DNA of 64,000 nt from Sulfuritalea sp. (GTDB lineage: Bacteria; Pseudomonadota; Gammaproteobacteria; Burkholderiales; Rhodocyclaceae): NCBI GenBank assembly GCA_016712985.1, contig JADJQA010000034.1, forward strand, positions 1 to 64,000, given 5' to 3'. Under the pieces are notes generated by a model. The model was given only the letters and a program-made list of their open reading frames with translations, was not told the origin of the DNA and searched no databases. Position numbers and translations under genes: made by a program. Shown in pieces: positions 1 to 9,294 of the stretch (position 1 is its first letter; each line of letters starts with the position of its first letter).

Positions 1-369
1 GAACCGAGCGCCTGGCGCGATGATCTGGCGGGCTGGGACCGTCTGCGCGTGGTGGTGAATGCCATGACGCGCATGCGTTACATTACAGCGACTGGTGCGA
101 TGGAGTTCCGCGCGGCGGGGGCCAAGGCGCCGCTCGACAGGGGGCCGCCGGGATGTCTGCCGTGGTTTGCGGCAGTGGAGCGCGCAAGCGCGGATCACTC
201 AATTGTCTGTGGGCACTGGTCGGCCCTGGGTTTTCACCAGGAGGCAAACCTTCTGGCGCTCGACACGGGCTGCCTCTGGGGCGGTTGCCTTACGGCCGTG
301 CGCCTGGAAGATCGTCGGATATTCCGACAACCCTGTGCGCAACAGTCGAAACCATCAGGCTGGGATTAG
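1..369 (+). CDS. apaH: ApaH, symmetrical diadenosine tetraphosphatase (3' part only)
   Basis: The frame is open from the first base of the window to a TAG at 367-369, so only the last 122 residues are present. They match the C-terminal region of bis(5'-nucleosyl)-tetraphosphatase: an RVVVNAMTRMRY block, FGHWS/GHWSALG-type segment (GHWSALG here) and the closing LDTGCLWGG and LTAVRLEDRR motifs of this calcineurin-like phosphatase family. The enzyme hydrolyses Ap4A to two ADP in the cytoplasm. The metal-binding N-terminal half lies outside the window. The internal ATG at 49 is not the gene start, because homology continues upstream of it. Confidence 0.9.
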   Translation, partial: EPSAWRDDLAGWDRLRVVVNAMTRMRYITATGAMEFRAAGAKAPLDRGPPGCLPWFAAVERASADHSIVCGHWSALGFHQEANLLALDTGCLWGGCLTAVRLEDRRIFRQPCAQQSKPSGWD

Positions 370-402
370 GCGCGCGGCGCAAGCGCACGACGAGCGAAAA
401 CT

Positions 403-865
403 TCAATGTGAAACCCGCGTTACTCCATTGCCCGACAGAACCCGCACGCGGTCGCCGGCACGGAACGGTTCATCGGCTTCCTGGGTCACGGCGATCATCT
501 GACCGCTGTCGAGCGTGATGGTGATCTCCAACCCGTCCTTCTTGCTGGTTTTGCGCTTCAATGGCTTGTCCCGCAGGGCCGCCGAGCACGGCGCCGAGAA
601 CGGCGCCAACCGCGGATCCTTGGCCCTGCCCGACATTGCTGCCGGCAATGCCGCCGACCACGCCGCCGGCGACGGTTCCGACGCCCGATTGGGCGCCTTC
701 GATGGTCACCTGCCGCACGGACTCGACGACACCCATGCGCACCTGCATTTCGCCGCGGGTTTGTGAGCGCGAGTAAGCCGAGCCGGACTGGCTGCCGGCG
801 CAGCCGGTCAGCGTGACGGTGGTCAGGACGGCAAATGCGACGGCCAGCATACGAAATGACATCAT
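403..865 (-). pseudogene. SlyB-like glycine-zipper outer membrane lipoprotein, split by a one-base frameshift
   Basis: Reading leftward from ATG 865 (GAGGAA ribosome site just upstream) gives a lipoprotein signal peptide ending in LTGCAG, so Cys would be lipidated. A glycine-rich zipper follows (GGVVGGIAG, AVLGAVLGG), as in SlyB/Pcp outer membrane lipoproteins. At about 548-556 the homologous sequence jumps frame: the first frame runs on as nonsense to 470, while the C-terminal part (GLEITITLDSGQ, AVTQEADEPF, GDRVRVL) continues in another frame to the stop at 403. Joining the frames restores a normal-length protein of about 150 residues. A TTTT run (AAAA on the coding strand) lies at the break, so sequencing error is possible. 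Role by family: outer membrane integrity. Confidence 0.8.
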
Positions 866-896
866 AATTCCTCGCTGTGCTTGCTGCGTTGGTCTT

Positions 897-1832
897 CTAC
901 CAGAGCCTGTCGTCGAATGCCGCGCGGTAACGCTCGGCAATATCGTCGCGTGTCGGCTTGTGATTCTGACCGCCGCGGTGAGCGATCTTGATGGAGCCCA
1001 TCAGCGACGCCAGGCGCCCGGTTTTCTCCCAGTCCCAGCCCTCGCCGATCCCATAAAGCAGGCCGGCGCGGTAGGCGTCGCCGCAACCGGTCGGGTCGAT
1101 CAGTGCCTCGGGTGTGGCCACGGGAATCTCCATGCGACGGCCTGCCGTATAAATATGCGATCCACTGCCCGCCAAGGTTACGATCAGGGCATCGACTTCG
1201 CCGGCCAGTTGCTCCAGTGTGCGACCGGTTAGCTCGGTCAACAGCTTCGCCTCATAGTCGTTGACCGTGCAGTAGTTGGCAAGTTGCAGAAAAGCCATGA
1301 GTTCTTCGCCGTTGAACATCGGCAGGCCTTGGCCCGGATCGAAAATGAACGGAACCCCCGCTGCGTGGAACTCACTTGCATGCTGCAACATGCCATCGCG
1401 GCCATCGGGCGAGATGATGCCGAGACTGACGTCGCTGGCATCCGTGACCTTGTTCTGATGCGACTGCATCATCGCTCCCGGATGAAACGCGGTAATCTGG
1501 TTGTCGTCAAGATCGGTGGTGATGAAGGCTTGCGCGGTAAAGCTGCCGGGGACATCCTTGACGTGGCGGGCATCCAGTCCGAGTTGTTTCAGGCGGTGCA
1601 TGTACGGCGCGCGGTCGTCACCGATCGTTGCCATGATCAACGGCTTGCCGCCCAGCAACTTGAGGTTATAGGCGATGTTGCCGGCGCAGCCGCCGAACTC
1701 GCGCCGCATGTCGGGGACCAGAAATGCGACGTTGAGAATATGAATCTGCTCGGGCAGGATGTGATTCTTGAAACGGTCGCCAAACACCATGATGGTGTCG
1801 TAGGCCATGGATCCGCAAATTAGTGTGTTCAT
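897..1832 (-). CDS. PfkB-family carbohydrate/adenosine kinase
   Basis: A 311-residue protein of ribokinase/PfkB type. The N-terminal substrate region carries GG at residues 47-48 followed by AGNIAYNLK. The C-terminal signature DPTGCGD at about 246-252 supplies the anion hole and the catalytic Asp (252). The family phosphorylates a sugar or nucleoside with ATP. The overall pattern resembles the betaproteobacterial proteins annotated as adenosine kinase-like, but the substrate cannot be read from the sequence. The gene runs leftward, 17 bp after the DUF3426 gene, and may be the last gene of that block. Confidence 0.85.
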   Translation of the reverse strand: MNTLICGSMAYDTIMVFGDRFKNHILPEQIHILNVAFLVPDMRREFGGCAGNIAYNLKLLGGKPLIMATIGDDRAPYMHRLKQLGLDARHVKDVPGSFTAQAFITTDLDDNQITAFHPGAMMQSHQNKVTDASDVSLGIISPDGRDGMLQHASEFHAAGVPFIFDPGQGLPMFNGEELMAFLQLANYCTVNDYEAKLLTELTGRTLEQLAGEVDALIVTLAGSGSHIYTAGRRMEIPVATPEALIDPTGCGDAYRAGLLYGIGEGWDWEKTGRLASLMGSIKIAHRGGQNHKPTRDDIAERYRAAFDDRLW

Positions 1833-1849
1833 GGAGGCTTTCGAAATTC

Positions 1850-2863
1850 TCAGGGATAGAAAACATAGAGCCGGTAACCGCTGGCCGCGACCTCGCCGGA
1901 GTCGACGCCGAAAGTGACGATGATGTCGGCGTTGGGCCGCATGCCTTCGGCAAAGGATGTCTGCGGTGGCAGATAGTCCGTAGGCGCCAGTATCTTGCGC
2001 GCAATGGCCTTGTCAGCGGTGTCGGTCAGCGTGAGTTCCAGGTGCGGAAACTGTTGGGCGAAGGGGGCGCGGCTCTTGATTGTCGCCGTCAAGACCAGTT
2101 GGCCAGGGTGTTCGCTGTCCGGGTGCAGATCGGACGCCTCGATTCCGACCAATGCGGCCTTTGCCGGCAGGCCGACTTCGCAGTCGGCGACATCGCATAG
2201 GGCGACCAGTGCCGGCTTGGCCTCCGGCCACAGCACCGCCAGTTCGACGCGGAAGGCCAGCACGGATTGCACGCCCAGCGCGGCGAGCGCGACAAGGCTG
2301 CCGATCAGCCACGGCCAGCGACGCGGCGGGGGAGGCGGTTCGGGGAAGGGCTCGGCCTGATCTGCGTCTGCGCCGCTATTCTCCGCCATATCGGGGCGGA
2401 AGGCTTGCTGCGGGAGGACCACTTCAGCTTGGCCTGCTGCCGGTTCGATTGCTGCAAGTTCTGCCGCTTCGGGTTCAGTCAGTTTGGCCTTGGCAACTTG
2501 GTCTCTTTCAGGGGCCAGTGGTTCCTGATCGCCGAGTTCCAATGTGGTGCCCGCTTCCAGCGTTTCCGGCATCGGCTCGGAAGTTTCCGAAGCAATGCGC
2601 CACGCGGGCGGCGCAGTTACTTCATGCATTTCGCCCTGAGAAGCGGCAGTGGTTTCCCCCACACTGTCATACGAGGGTGCAGAAGGTCGCTGCCCTGATT
2701 TGGCAGCCCGTGGCGCGAGCACCGCCATGGGTTCCTCGATCAGTACGTCGAGCGCATTGAAAACCTGCTGGCAGGCGCCGCAACGCACGCGACCGGAGCG
2801 CACCTTGAGCTGCTCGGCAGTCACGCGAAAGTGGGTTGCGCAGGCGGGGCAGCGAGTCAGCAT
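1850..2863 (-). CDS. Zinc-ribbon plus DUF3426 membrane protein
   Basis: The start is the ATG at 2863, giving MLTRCPACATHF. It overlaps the prmA stop by 7 bp, and an upstream in-frame ATG at 2896 would only add residues unlike the family. An MJ0042-type zinc ribbon has Cys5, Cys8, Cys28 and Cys31. A long acidic, Pro/Ala/Glu-rich linker follows, then one membrane helix (WPWLIGSLVALAALGV) and a C-terminal DUF3426 domain. Genes of this kind sit directly downstream of prmA in many betaproteobacteria. The function is unknown. The layout, a cytoplasmic zinc ribbon tethered to a periplasmic domain, suggests a sensor or scaffold (inference). Confidence 0.85.
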   Translation of the reverse strand: MLTRCPACATHFRVTAEQLKVRSGRVRCGACQQVFNALDVLIEEPMAVLAPRAAKSGQRPSAPSYDSVGETTAASQGEMHEVTAPPAWRIASETSEPMPETLEAGTTLELGDQEPLAPERDQVAKAKLTEPEAAELAAIEPAAGQAEVVLPQQAFRPDMAENSGADADQAEPFPEPPPPPRRWPWLIGSLVALAALGVQSVLAFRVELAVLWPEAKPALVALCDVADCEVGLPAKAALVGIEASDLHPDSEHPGQLVLTATIKSRAPFAQQFPHLELTLTDTADKAIARKILAPTDYLPPQTSFAEGMRPNADIIVTFGVDSGEVAASGYRLYVFYP

Positions 2864-3807
2864 TGCCGGTCGTCTGCCAAGCAGTGTTCCCGGCATGCAG
2901 AGCGCCGGCCCAGATCCTTACCCTCGAGCCGCACCCATCCTTCAAGTTCATCCCCCACGCGCAGTGCAATCAAGGGTGCATACCTTGCCATTACCTGCTC
3001 TGCCTGGGTGGCCAGCACGCCGGACAAGGCGATGCGCCCGCCGGGCGCGATGCGCCCGGCGAGAAGCGGTGCAAGCAGGCAAAGGGGGTTGGTGAGAATG
3101 TTGGCGACCACGATGTCGAAGCGTTCGTCCAGCGATTCTTTCGAGTGGCGCAAGCCAAGCGTCACCCCATTGTTCGCGGCGTTGTCGCGGGCCGCGAGCA
3201 GGGCGTTGCCGTCGATATCCACTCCCAGTACCGATGCGGCGCCCAGCTTCGCCGCGGCAATGCCGAGGATCCCGGAGCCGCAGCCATAGTCGAGCACGTT
3301 CTCGCCGCCGCGCAAAGTATCGGTCAGCCATTGCAGGCAAAGAAAGGTCGTCGGATGCGATCCGGTGCCGAAGGCGAGGCCGGGATCGAGAACCAGATTG
3401 ATGGCATTCGCATCGGGCGGCGCATGCCAGGAGGGCACGATCCAAAGGCGCTGGCTGACGCGGATCGGATCGAACTGCGACTGTGTGAGGCGTACCCAGT
3501 CCTGCTCGGCCACGTCTTTCAGCTCGATCTCGGGCAGTTCGACGATACCGGCGGCGCCGGCGGCCGTTGCGATGCGGCCGATCAGATCGGCGCTCGGATT
3601 GAACAGCGCCACCACCCGGCTTTCGCTCCACAGCGGGATGATCGGCTCGCTGCTCATGCCATCCGGTTCGCCGAATTGCGCGCTCTCCAGATCGGTTCCG
3701 GCCAGGGCATCCTCGACGCTGACGGAAACGGCGCCGACCGCCAGCAATGCGTCGGAGAGGGCATCCGCATGCACAGCGTCGGTCTCCAGTGCGGCGCTTA
3801 CCCACAT
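2857..3807 (-). CDS. prmA: Ribosomal protein L11 methyltransferase
   Basis: A 316-residue protein with the PrmA layout: an N-terminal substrate-recognition domain followed by a Rossmann SAM-binding domain. Motif I reads VLDYGCGSGILGI and the later catalytic-region motif VVANILTNPL is typical of PrmA. It methylates amino groups of ribosomal protein L11. It lies 4 bp after accC and overlaps the DUF3426 gene, so the accB-accC-prmA-DUF3426 block is probably cotranscribed. The C-terminus carries a short basic tail (about 15 residues) beyond the usual end of the family. Confidence 0.93.
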   Translation of the reverse strand: MWVSAALETDAVHADALSDALLAVGAVSVSVEDALAGTDLESAQFGEPDGMSSEPIIPLWSESRVVALFNPSADLIGRIATAAGAAGIVELPEIELKDVAEQDWVRLTQSQFDPIRVSQRLWIVPSWHAPPDANAINLVLDPGLAFGTGSHPTTFLCLQWLTDTLRGGENVLDYGCGSGILGIAAAKLGAASVLGVDIDGNALLAARDNAANNGVTLGLRHSKESLDERFDIVVANILTNPLCLLAPLLAGRIAPGGRIALSGVLATQAEQVMARYAPLIALRVGDELEGWVRLEGKDLGRRSACREHCLADDRQC

Positions 3808-3811
3808 ACGC

Positions 3812-5176
3812 CTATTTGCCCTTTATGGCATCGCTCTTGGCGGCGAGCTTTTCTTCGAGGTAGTGGATGCTGATACCGCCCTTGATGAAGCGTTCGTCCA
3901 GCATCAGCTCCTGATGCAGCGGAATGTTGGTCTTGATGCCATCCACCATCATTTCCGACAGGGCGATGCGCATGCGCCGAATCGCCTGCTCACGCGTGTC
4001 GCCGTAGGCGATCACCTTGCCGATCATCGAGTCGTAGTTCGGCGGCACCGTGTAGCCCGAGTAGGCGTGCGAATCGACGCGAATGCCGGGGCCGCCGGGA
4101 GGATGCCAGTTGGTGATCTTGCCCGGCGAAGGCGTGAACTTGAACGGGTCTTCGGCATTGATGCGGCACTCGACGGCATGCCCGCGAATTTCGATGTCAC
4201 GCTGCTTGAACCAGAGCTTTTCTCCGGCGGCGATGCGAATCTGCGCCTGGACGATGTCAAGACCGGTGATCAGTTCGGTGACCGGGTGTTCAACCTGGAC
4301 GCGGGTGTTAATCTCGATGAAAAAGAACTCGCCGTTCTCATAGAGGAACTCGAACGTGCCCGCGCCGCGGTAATTGATGCGGCGGCAGGCCTCGGCGCAA
4401 CGGTCGCCGAGGCGGCCGATCACGCGGCGATTTATGCCGGGAGCCGGCGCTTCCTCGATGACCTTCTGGTGCCTGCGCTGCATCGAGCAGTCGCGTTCGC
4501 CAAGATAGACAGACCCACGATGGGCGTCGGCGAGCACCTGGATTTCCACATGGCGCGGATTCTCCAGGAACTTCTCCATGTATACCAACGGGTTGTTAAA
4601 GGCCGCGCCCGCTTCGCTGCGTGTCATGTTTACCGCGTTGAGCAGCGCGGCTTCGGTGTGCACCACGCGCATGCCGCGTCCGCCGCCGCCGCCGGCTGCC
4701 TTGATGATTACCGGGTAGCCTACGGCGCGGCCGATCTTGACGATTTCCTTCGGGTCCTCCGGCAGGACGCCTTCGGAGCCGGGCACACAGGGGACCCCGG
4801 CTTCGCGCATGGAATTCTTGGCGCTGACCTTGTCGCCCATCAGGCGGATCGTCTCGGGACGTGGACTGATGAAGGCAAAGCCGGATTTCTCCACGCGCTC
4901 GGCAAAATCGGCGTTTTCCGACAGAAAGCCGTAGCCGGGATGGATGGCTTCGGCATCGGTCACTTCGGCCGCGGCAAGGGGCGCCGGTATGTTCAGGTAG
5001 CTCTGCGCGGACGGGGGCGGGCCGATGCACACCGATTCGTCGGCGAGCTTGACGTATTTCGCCTCGGTATCGGCTTCGGAATGCACGGCGACCGTGCGCA
5101 CGCCGAGTTCGCGGCAGGCGCGCAATATGCGCAGGGCGATTTCACCGCGGTTGGCGATCAGTACCTTACCGAACAT
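3812..5176 (-). CDS. accC: Biotin carboxylase subunit of acetyl-CoA carboxylase
   Basis: A 454-residue protein starting MFGKVLIANRGEIALRI, the standard AccC N-terminus. The ATP-grasp domain shows the glycine loop AAGGGGGRGM, the metal/catalytic segment FIEINTRVQVEHPVTE, and a C-terminal biotin-carboxylase domain with VDSHAYSGYTVPPNYDSM. It carboxylates biotin on AccB with ATP and bicarbonate, the first half-reaction of malonyl-CoA synthesis. The stop of accB is only 2 bp away, so the two genes form an operon. Length is normal. Confidence 0.97.
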   Translation of the reverse strand: MFGKVLIANRGEIALRILRACRELGVRTVAVHSEADTEAKYVKLADESVCIGPPPSAQSYLNIPAPLAAAEVTDAEAIHPGYGFLSENADFAERVEKSGFAFISPRPETIRLMGDKVSAKNSMREAGVPCVPGSEGVLPEDPKEIVKIGRAVGYPVIIKAAGGGGGRGMRVVHTEAALLNAVNMTRSEAGAAFNNPLVYMEKFLENPRHVEIQVLADAHRGSVYLGERDCSMQRRHQKVIEEAPAPGINRRVIGRLGDRCAEACRRINYRGAGTFEFLYENGEFFFIEINTRVQVEHPVTELITGLDIVQAQIRIAAGEKLWFKQRDIEIRGHAVECRINAEDPFKFTPSPGKITNWHPPGGPGIRVDSHAYSGYTVPPNYDSMIGKVIAYGDTREQAIRRMRIALSEMMVDGIKTNIPLHQELMLDERFIKGGISIHYLEEKLAAKSDAIKGK

Positions 5177-5178
5177 GG

Positions 5179-5637
5179 TCAGCCGATCACGAACATCGGC
5201 TGACCATATTCGACTGCCTGGCCATTTTCAACCAGGATGGACTTGATGATGCCGGAAACCTCGGCCTCGATCTCGTTCATCAGTTTCATCGCCTCGATGA
5301 TGCACAGCGTGTCACCCTCTTTGACCGTTTGACCGACTTCGACCAAGGCAGCCGAATCCGGGCCGCTGGATCGATAGAAGGTGCCAACCATCGGTGCCTT
5401 CATGACATGGCCCTCAAGCAGGACAGGGGCGGTCACGGCGCCAGCAGTCGGCGCTGGCGCCACGGCGGCCGAGCTAGTGTCAGCCGCGGCGAGCGGAATG
5501 TTGACCAGTGTGGTGGCGGGGGCTGCGCCGAGATGCCGGGTGATGCGGATCTTTTCTTCGCCCTCACTGATTTCAAGCTCCGAAATGCCGGAGTTCTGCA
5601 CGAGATCAATCAGGGTCTTGAGTTTTCTCAGGTCCAT
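5179..5637 (-). CDS. accB: Biotin carboxyl carrier protein
   Basis: The start is the ATG at 5637 (MDLRKLKTLIDLV), the conserved AccB N-terminus. The 27 extra codons upstream look like non-coding sequence. The protein has 152 residues: an N-terminal acidic helix, an Ala/Pro/Thr-rich linker at roughly 50-75, and a C-terminal biotinyl domain with the modified lysine in EAMKLMNE (Lys118). It carries carboxybiotin between AccC and the AccA/AccD carboxyltransferase. It is probably the first gene of the accBC-prmA transcript. Confidence 0.96.
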   Translation of the reverse strand: MDLRKLKTLIDLVQNSGISELEISEGEEKIRITRHLGAAPATTLVNIPLAAADTSSAAVAPAPTAGAVTAPVLLEGHVMKAPMVGTFYRSSGPDSAALVEVGQTVKEGDTLCIIEAMKLMNEIEAEVSGIIKSILVENGQAVEYGQPMFVIG

Positions 5638-5730
5638 GGGGCTCCTAAATCCTGGGATACCGTCCCCGCCCAAAGGGACGGGGACGCAACACGGAAGCAG
5701 CGGCCGTGGCCGCTGCATTTGTCAGATCGT

Positions 5731-6231
5731 TCAGATGGCGCGCAATCGGGCCAGCGCGGCTTCCAGTGCCAATTCGTAGCCTTGTGCGCCAAGACCGGAA
5801 ATAACGCCGATGGCGATATCCGAAAAATACGAGTGCCGGCGGAACGTCTCCCGCGCATGCACATTCGACAGATGAACTTCAATGAACGGAATAGCCACGG
5901 CTGCCAAGGCATCGCGCAAGGCGATGCTGGTATGGCTGTAGCCTGCCGGGTTGATGATGATGAAACGCACCCCCTGTTCGCGGGCCGACTGCACCCGGTC
6001 AATCAACTCGCCTTCATGGTTGCTCTGGAAGCTTTCAAGGCGGATACCGAACGCGCGGGCGCGTGCCTCCATGGTGGTATGAATGGCGGCGAGTGTCGTG
6101 CGCCCATAGATTTCCGGCTCGCGGGTTCCCAGCAGGTTCAGGTTCGGCCCATGGAGCACCAATACTGCGTCGGTCAAGCCTTCAGTGTCGGCCGCGCCTT
6201 TGGGTGCAGTGCTGCGCTTTTGCTTCGTCAT
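5731..6231 (-). CDS. aroQ: Type II 3-dehydroquinate dehydratase
   Basis: A 166-residue protein. Family motifs include VLHGPNLNLLGTREPEIYG (catalytic Tyr in the flexible loop), FQSNHEGELID, NPAGYSHTSIALRD and VHLSNVHARE (catalytic His). It makes 3-dehydroshikimate in the shikimate pathway. The first 20 or so residues are longer than usual for the family (about 145-150 residues), so translation may start later. No ATG lies between the ORF start and the conserved core, so the 6231 start is kept. It sits directly upstream of accB, as in many proteobacteria. Confidence 0.93.
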   Translation of the reverse strand: MTKQKRSTAPKGAADTEGLTDAVLVLHGPNLNLLGTREPEIYGRTTLAAIHTTMEARARAFGIRLESFQSNHEGELIDRVQSAREQGVRFIIINPAGYSHTSIALRDALAAVAIPFIEVHLSNVHARETFRRHSYFSDIAIGVISGLGAQGYELALEAALARLRAI

Positions 6232-6269
6232 GAGTATAAGTTTGCCGCAATTGGCCGCACTTTGTCCAG

Positions 6270-6851
6270 TTATGTCCCCGGTGCAGGTGTAGCGGACGGC
6301 ATCCCTTGCGGGTATCGTGAAATCAGTTCGATCAACTGTCGTTCCAGATCTGCCTCTGCCAGCCGCCCCAGCTTGGTCGAGAAAAGCCTGCCCTGACGGT
6401 CGAAGACTGCGGTGAAAGGCAACGCCTGTCGCGTGTTGCCCAGTGCGGCGCTGTTTTCCATGACCCCGATATCGCCGATCAAGAGAGGGTAACTGACGGG
6501 TGTCGCTTTCACAAATTCGGCAATCTTGGCTGCATTATCAATGCTGATGCCGACAAATTGAACGCCTTTGTTGCGATACTTCTCCTGAAGCCGCGAAAAG
6601 CCGGGCATCTCTTCGCGGCAGGGAGTGCACCAGGTGGCCCAATAGTTGACGATCAACAGCTTGCCACGCCATTGAGCAAAGGTTTGCGGCTGGCCGCTCA
6701 GGTCGTTCAGGACGAGTTCGAGGATTGGTAACGAGGAGCTTGCCTTGGTCATGGTTTCGGCGCTTTTCCCAAACTCACCAAGTCGGTGGCCGATGGCCCC
6801 GGCAAGCAGGGCAATGCCGCCGAGCACCAGCCAGGCCAGCGATCGCCTCAT
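6270..6851 (-). CDS. TlpA-like membrane-anchored thioredoxin
   Basis: A 193-residue protein with an N-terminal membrane anchor (LAWLVLGGIALLAGAIG) and a periplasmic thioredoxin fold. The redox site is WATWCTPCREE, a TlpA/ResA-type CxxC. A cis-Pro region (ALPFTAVFDRQGR) lies toward the C-terminus. Such proteins reduce periplasmic disulfides, for example during cytochrome c or CuA maturation. The start overlaps the stop of the upstream nucleotidyltransferase-like gene by 4 bp, suggesting coupling. The specific partner is unknown. Confidence 0.88.
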   Translation of the reverse strand: MRRSLAWLVLGGIALLAGAIGHRLGEFGKSAETMTKASSSLPILELVLNDLSGQPQTFAQWRGKLLIVNYWATWCTPCREEMPGFSRLQEKYRNKGVQFVGISIDNAAKIAEFVKATPVSYPLLIGDIGVMENSAALGNTRQALPFTAVFDRQGRLFSTKLGRLAEADLERQLIELISRYPQGMPSATPAPGT

Positions 6852-7451
6852 TTTGGGGCCTCGCGCAATAGTCCGAGCACGGTCTCGGCACGACCCCGAT
6901 GGCGACCCCGTCCGCCATGGGGATTCTTCGGCTGCTGGCGTTCTGTCAGCGAGGGGAATACGGAGATCAGCACCGGAAGGTCATTCCATTCGAGACACAA
7001 CTGCGTGTCAAGGCCGGCTCGCCGGTGATCCATCGTATCGTAGGCGATGCCGTGCGATAACAGCGCGATCTCAACGTCCTTGCTGCTGTCGGCGAACAAA
7101 TCGATTTCGACGGCGGAATAACGGCCGGCGGTGCCATCGAGCGCCCCCGGTAAGGTAAGGATTGAATACCGCCAGCAATTGCATCACCTCCAACGCCGTC
7201 GCGCGCAAGTCGAAAACCCGTTCGCGCTGCTCATCTTCCTGGTAAAGCGACTGCCAGGTGCGTAACTCGGTCTCGATCTCTTCATTGGTCGGCAGCGCTT
7301 CTCCTTCGCTTGCTCCCAGACTGCGGGCGGCCTTGCGCTTGGCAACGCCGAAGTCGCTGATGCCATCCTCGGCCATCAGGCGCGCCGCCGCACCGGCAAT
7401 GCTGCGTCGCAGGTGGCTGGAGGCGGAGGGAGCAGGTTTGCGGCGTGGCAT
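6848..7451 (-). pseudogene. Nucleotidyltransferase-like hypothetical protein, split by a one-base frameshift
   Basis: From ATG 7451 (MPRRKPAPSASSHLRRSI) the frame encodes an Ala/Arg-rich helical region ending FNPYLTG. The rest (AVEIDLFADSSKDVEIALL, then LEWNDLPVLISVFP) is in another frame that ends at 6848. Removing one base from the CCCCC run at 7144-7148 (GGGGG on the coding strand) joins the halves smoothly through TGALDGTAGRYSAVEID. The join has the look of a small nucleotidyltransferase domain seen next to mpl in Rhodocyclales-type genomes. The function is unknown. The break is in a homopolymer, so it may be a consensus error. Confidence 0.7.
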
Positions 7452-7491
7452 GGTTTGGCAGGAGCGACCGGAGGTCAACGTGAAACAATAG

Positions 7492-7665
7492 GTTCGGAGC
7501 GATTGCCCATAGTCGGGCGCAGCGAGTCAATCAATAGCCTCCCCGCGAGGGGGCGAGGCGGGGTTTCGCAACGCACGCGGTGCGCCGCCGCCGCAGCCGG
7601 CCGGCTGTGCAAAGCCATCTGTGGGCCGCGCAGCGGATGGAACAAGGGGTGGGCCTTCAATTCGT
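7492..7665 (-). repeat. Dispersed intergenic repeat, copy A
   Basis: Read on the minus strand, this intergenic stretch has the landmarks GAATTGAAGGCC, GGCTTTGCACAGCC, TTGCGAAACCCCGCCT, CCTCGCGGGGAGGC, GACTCGCTGCGCCCGACTAT and ATCGCTCCGAAC in that order. The same order recurs at 22461-22675 (plus strand) and, shortened, at 25338-25426 (plus strand). It contains the hairpin-forming CCCTCGCGGGG. It fills most of the gap between the divergent mpl and nucleotidyltransferase-like genes. It has no coding potential that I credit. Confidence 0.75.
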
Positions 7666-7792
7666 CTTTCGCGTGTTTCATCATCAACGGGTGGCTCAAG
7701 CTGCCATGAGCGTTATCTCCGCGGCCTTGAGGGCGGCGGATGGCATCCTCAGGCGGGATAGAATCCGATCCATTATTCCACGGAACCGTGAC

Positions 7793-9142
7793 ATGCATCT
7801 TCATATCCTCGGCATCTGCGGCACCTTCATGGGCGGCATCGCATTGCTGGCGAGGGCGGCGGGACATCGCGTCACCGGTTGCGATGCCAATGTGTATCCC
7901 CCGATGAGCACGCAACTCGGCGAGCAGGGGATTGACCTGGTCGAAGGCTTTGGCGCCGGCCAATTGACCCTGAATCCCGATCTGTTTGTGGTGGGCAATG
8001 CGATTTCACGAGGTAACCCGCTGCTTGAATCGATTCTTGAGCGCAACCTGCCCTATGAGTCCGGGCCGCAATGGCTGGCCCAGAATATTCTGCGCGGTCG
8101 CTGGGTGCTGGGCGTGGCCGGGACGCACGGCAAGACGACGACGACTTCACTGCTGGCGTGGATTCTCGAGCAGGCCGGGCTGAATCCTTCCTTTCTGGTC
8201 GGCGGTGTGCCGCAAGGCTTTGGCGTTTCGGCGCGACTCACCGGTTCCCCCTTTTTTGTCATCGAGGCTGACGAATACGACACTGCGTTCTGCGACAAGC
8301 GATCGAAGTTCGTCCATTACCTGCCGCGCACTGCGATCCTGAATAACCTTGAGTTCGATCATGCGGACATCTTTCATGATCTTGCTGCGATCGAGACGCA
8401 ATTTCATCATTTTGTGCGGACTTTACCTGGCAACGGCCTGATCATCGCAAATGCGCAAGAGGCTTCCCTCAAGCGGGTGCTGGCGCGCGGTTGCTGGACT
8501 CCGGTCGAGTGGTTCGATGCCGCCGAGGGCTGGCAGGCGGTGGAGCCGGACGTTTCGGGTGGCTTTGCGGTGAGCTTGGCGGGCAAAGCACAGGGTCGGG
8601 TCGGTCGCTTTGATCTTGCTGGCGCCCACAATCGGTCGAATGCCCTGGCGGCACTGGCGGCTGCGCGGCATGCCGGAGTGCCGGTGGCCGTTAGTCTGCA
8701 GGCGCTGGAAAGCTTCAGCGGCATCAAGCGTCGGCTGGAAGTGCGCGGCACGGTGCGCGGCGTGACCGTGATCGACGATTTTGCTCATCATCCGACGGCG
8801 ATCCGCGTCACCCTCGCCGGTCTGCGTCAGAAGGTCGGCCACTCCCGCATTCTGGCAGTGCTGGAGCCACGTTCCAACACCATGAAGCTCGGGGCGATGA
8901 ACGCGCAGTTGCCAGACAGTCTGGCGGATGCGGATGCGGTGTTCTGTTACGCCCGCAAGCTGGGTTGGAGTGCCGCGGAGGTGCTGGCGCCGCTGGGTGA
9001 TCGGGCGCGCGTTTTCGATGATCTGGCGCCCCTGGTCGCCGCCGTGGCTTCCGCCGCACACACGGGCGATCAGGTGCTGGTGATGAGCAACGGCGGCTTT
9101 GGCGGAGTCCATGAGCAGCTTCTGGCGGCGCTGGCAAATTGA
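7793..9142 (+). CDS. mpl: UDP-N-acetylmuramate:L-Ala-gamma-D-Glu-meso-DAP ligase
   Basis: The start is ATG 7793 (MHLHILGICGTFMGGIA), where the Mur-ligase Rossmann domain begins; 71 upstream codons fall in the repeat region and are excluded. The protein has 449 residues, the usual Mpl length. The central ATPase loop is GTHGKTTTTSLLA, with the conserved IEADEYDTAF segment and the C-terminal domain containing RRLEVRG, DDFAHHPTAI and EPRSNTMK. Mpl reattaches recovered cell-wall tripeptide to UDP-MurNAc during peptidoglycan recycling. The gene has no close downstream partner. Confidence 0.96.
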   Translation: MHLHILGICGTFMGGIALLARAAGHRVTGCDANVYPPMSTQLGEQGIDLVEGFGAGQLTLNPDLFVVGNAISRGNPLLESILERNLPYESGPQWLAQNILRGRWVLGVAGTHGKTTTTSLLAWILEQAGLNPSFLVGGVPQGFGVSARLTGSPFFVIEADEYDTAFCDKRSKFVHYLPRTAILNNLEFDHADIFHDLAAIETQFHHFVRTLPGNGLIIANAQEASLKRVLARGCWTPVEWFDAAEGWQAVEPDVSGGFAVSLAGKAQGRVGRFDLAGAHNRSNALAALAAARHAGVPVAVSLQALESFSGIKRRLEVRGTVRGVTVIDDFAHHPTAIRVTLAGLRQKVGHSRILAVLEPRSNTMKLGAMNAQLPDSLADADAVFCYARKLGWSAAEVLAPLGDRARVFDDLAPLVAAVASAAHTGDQVLVMSNGGFGGVHEQLLAALAN

Positions 9143-9294
9143 CCGCGGGCAAGTGCTCAGCCGTGCCGTCCCGCAAGGGCTGCGACCCAAGTGGGTACCA
9201 AGTCTCGGTAGTTCAGCAAGTTCCCTCGCGGGTATCGGGGCTTCGGTTCCGCGTCATTCACGATGGCATGGAGGCCAACTTTTTCACCCGCAGA

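Noticed and set aside
3365..5203. 612-residue plus-strand ORF opposite accC
   Set aside because: Antisense shadow of prmA/accC/accB; no family motifs, skewed composition, and the real genes are unambiguous.
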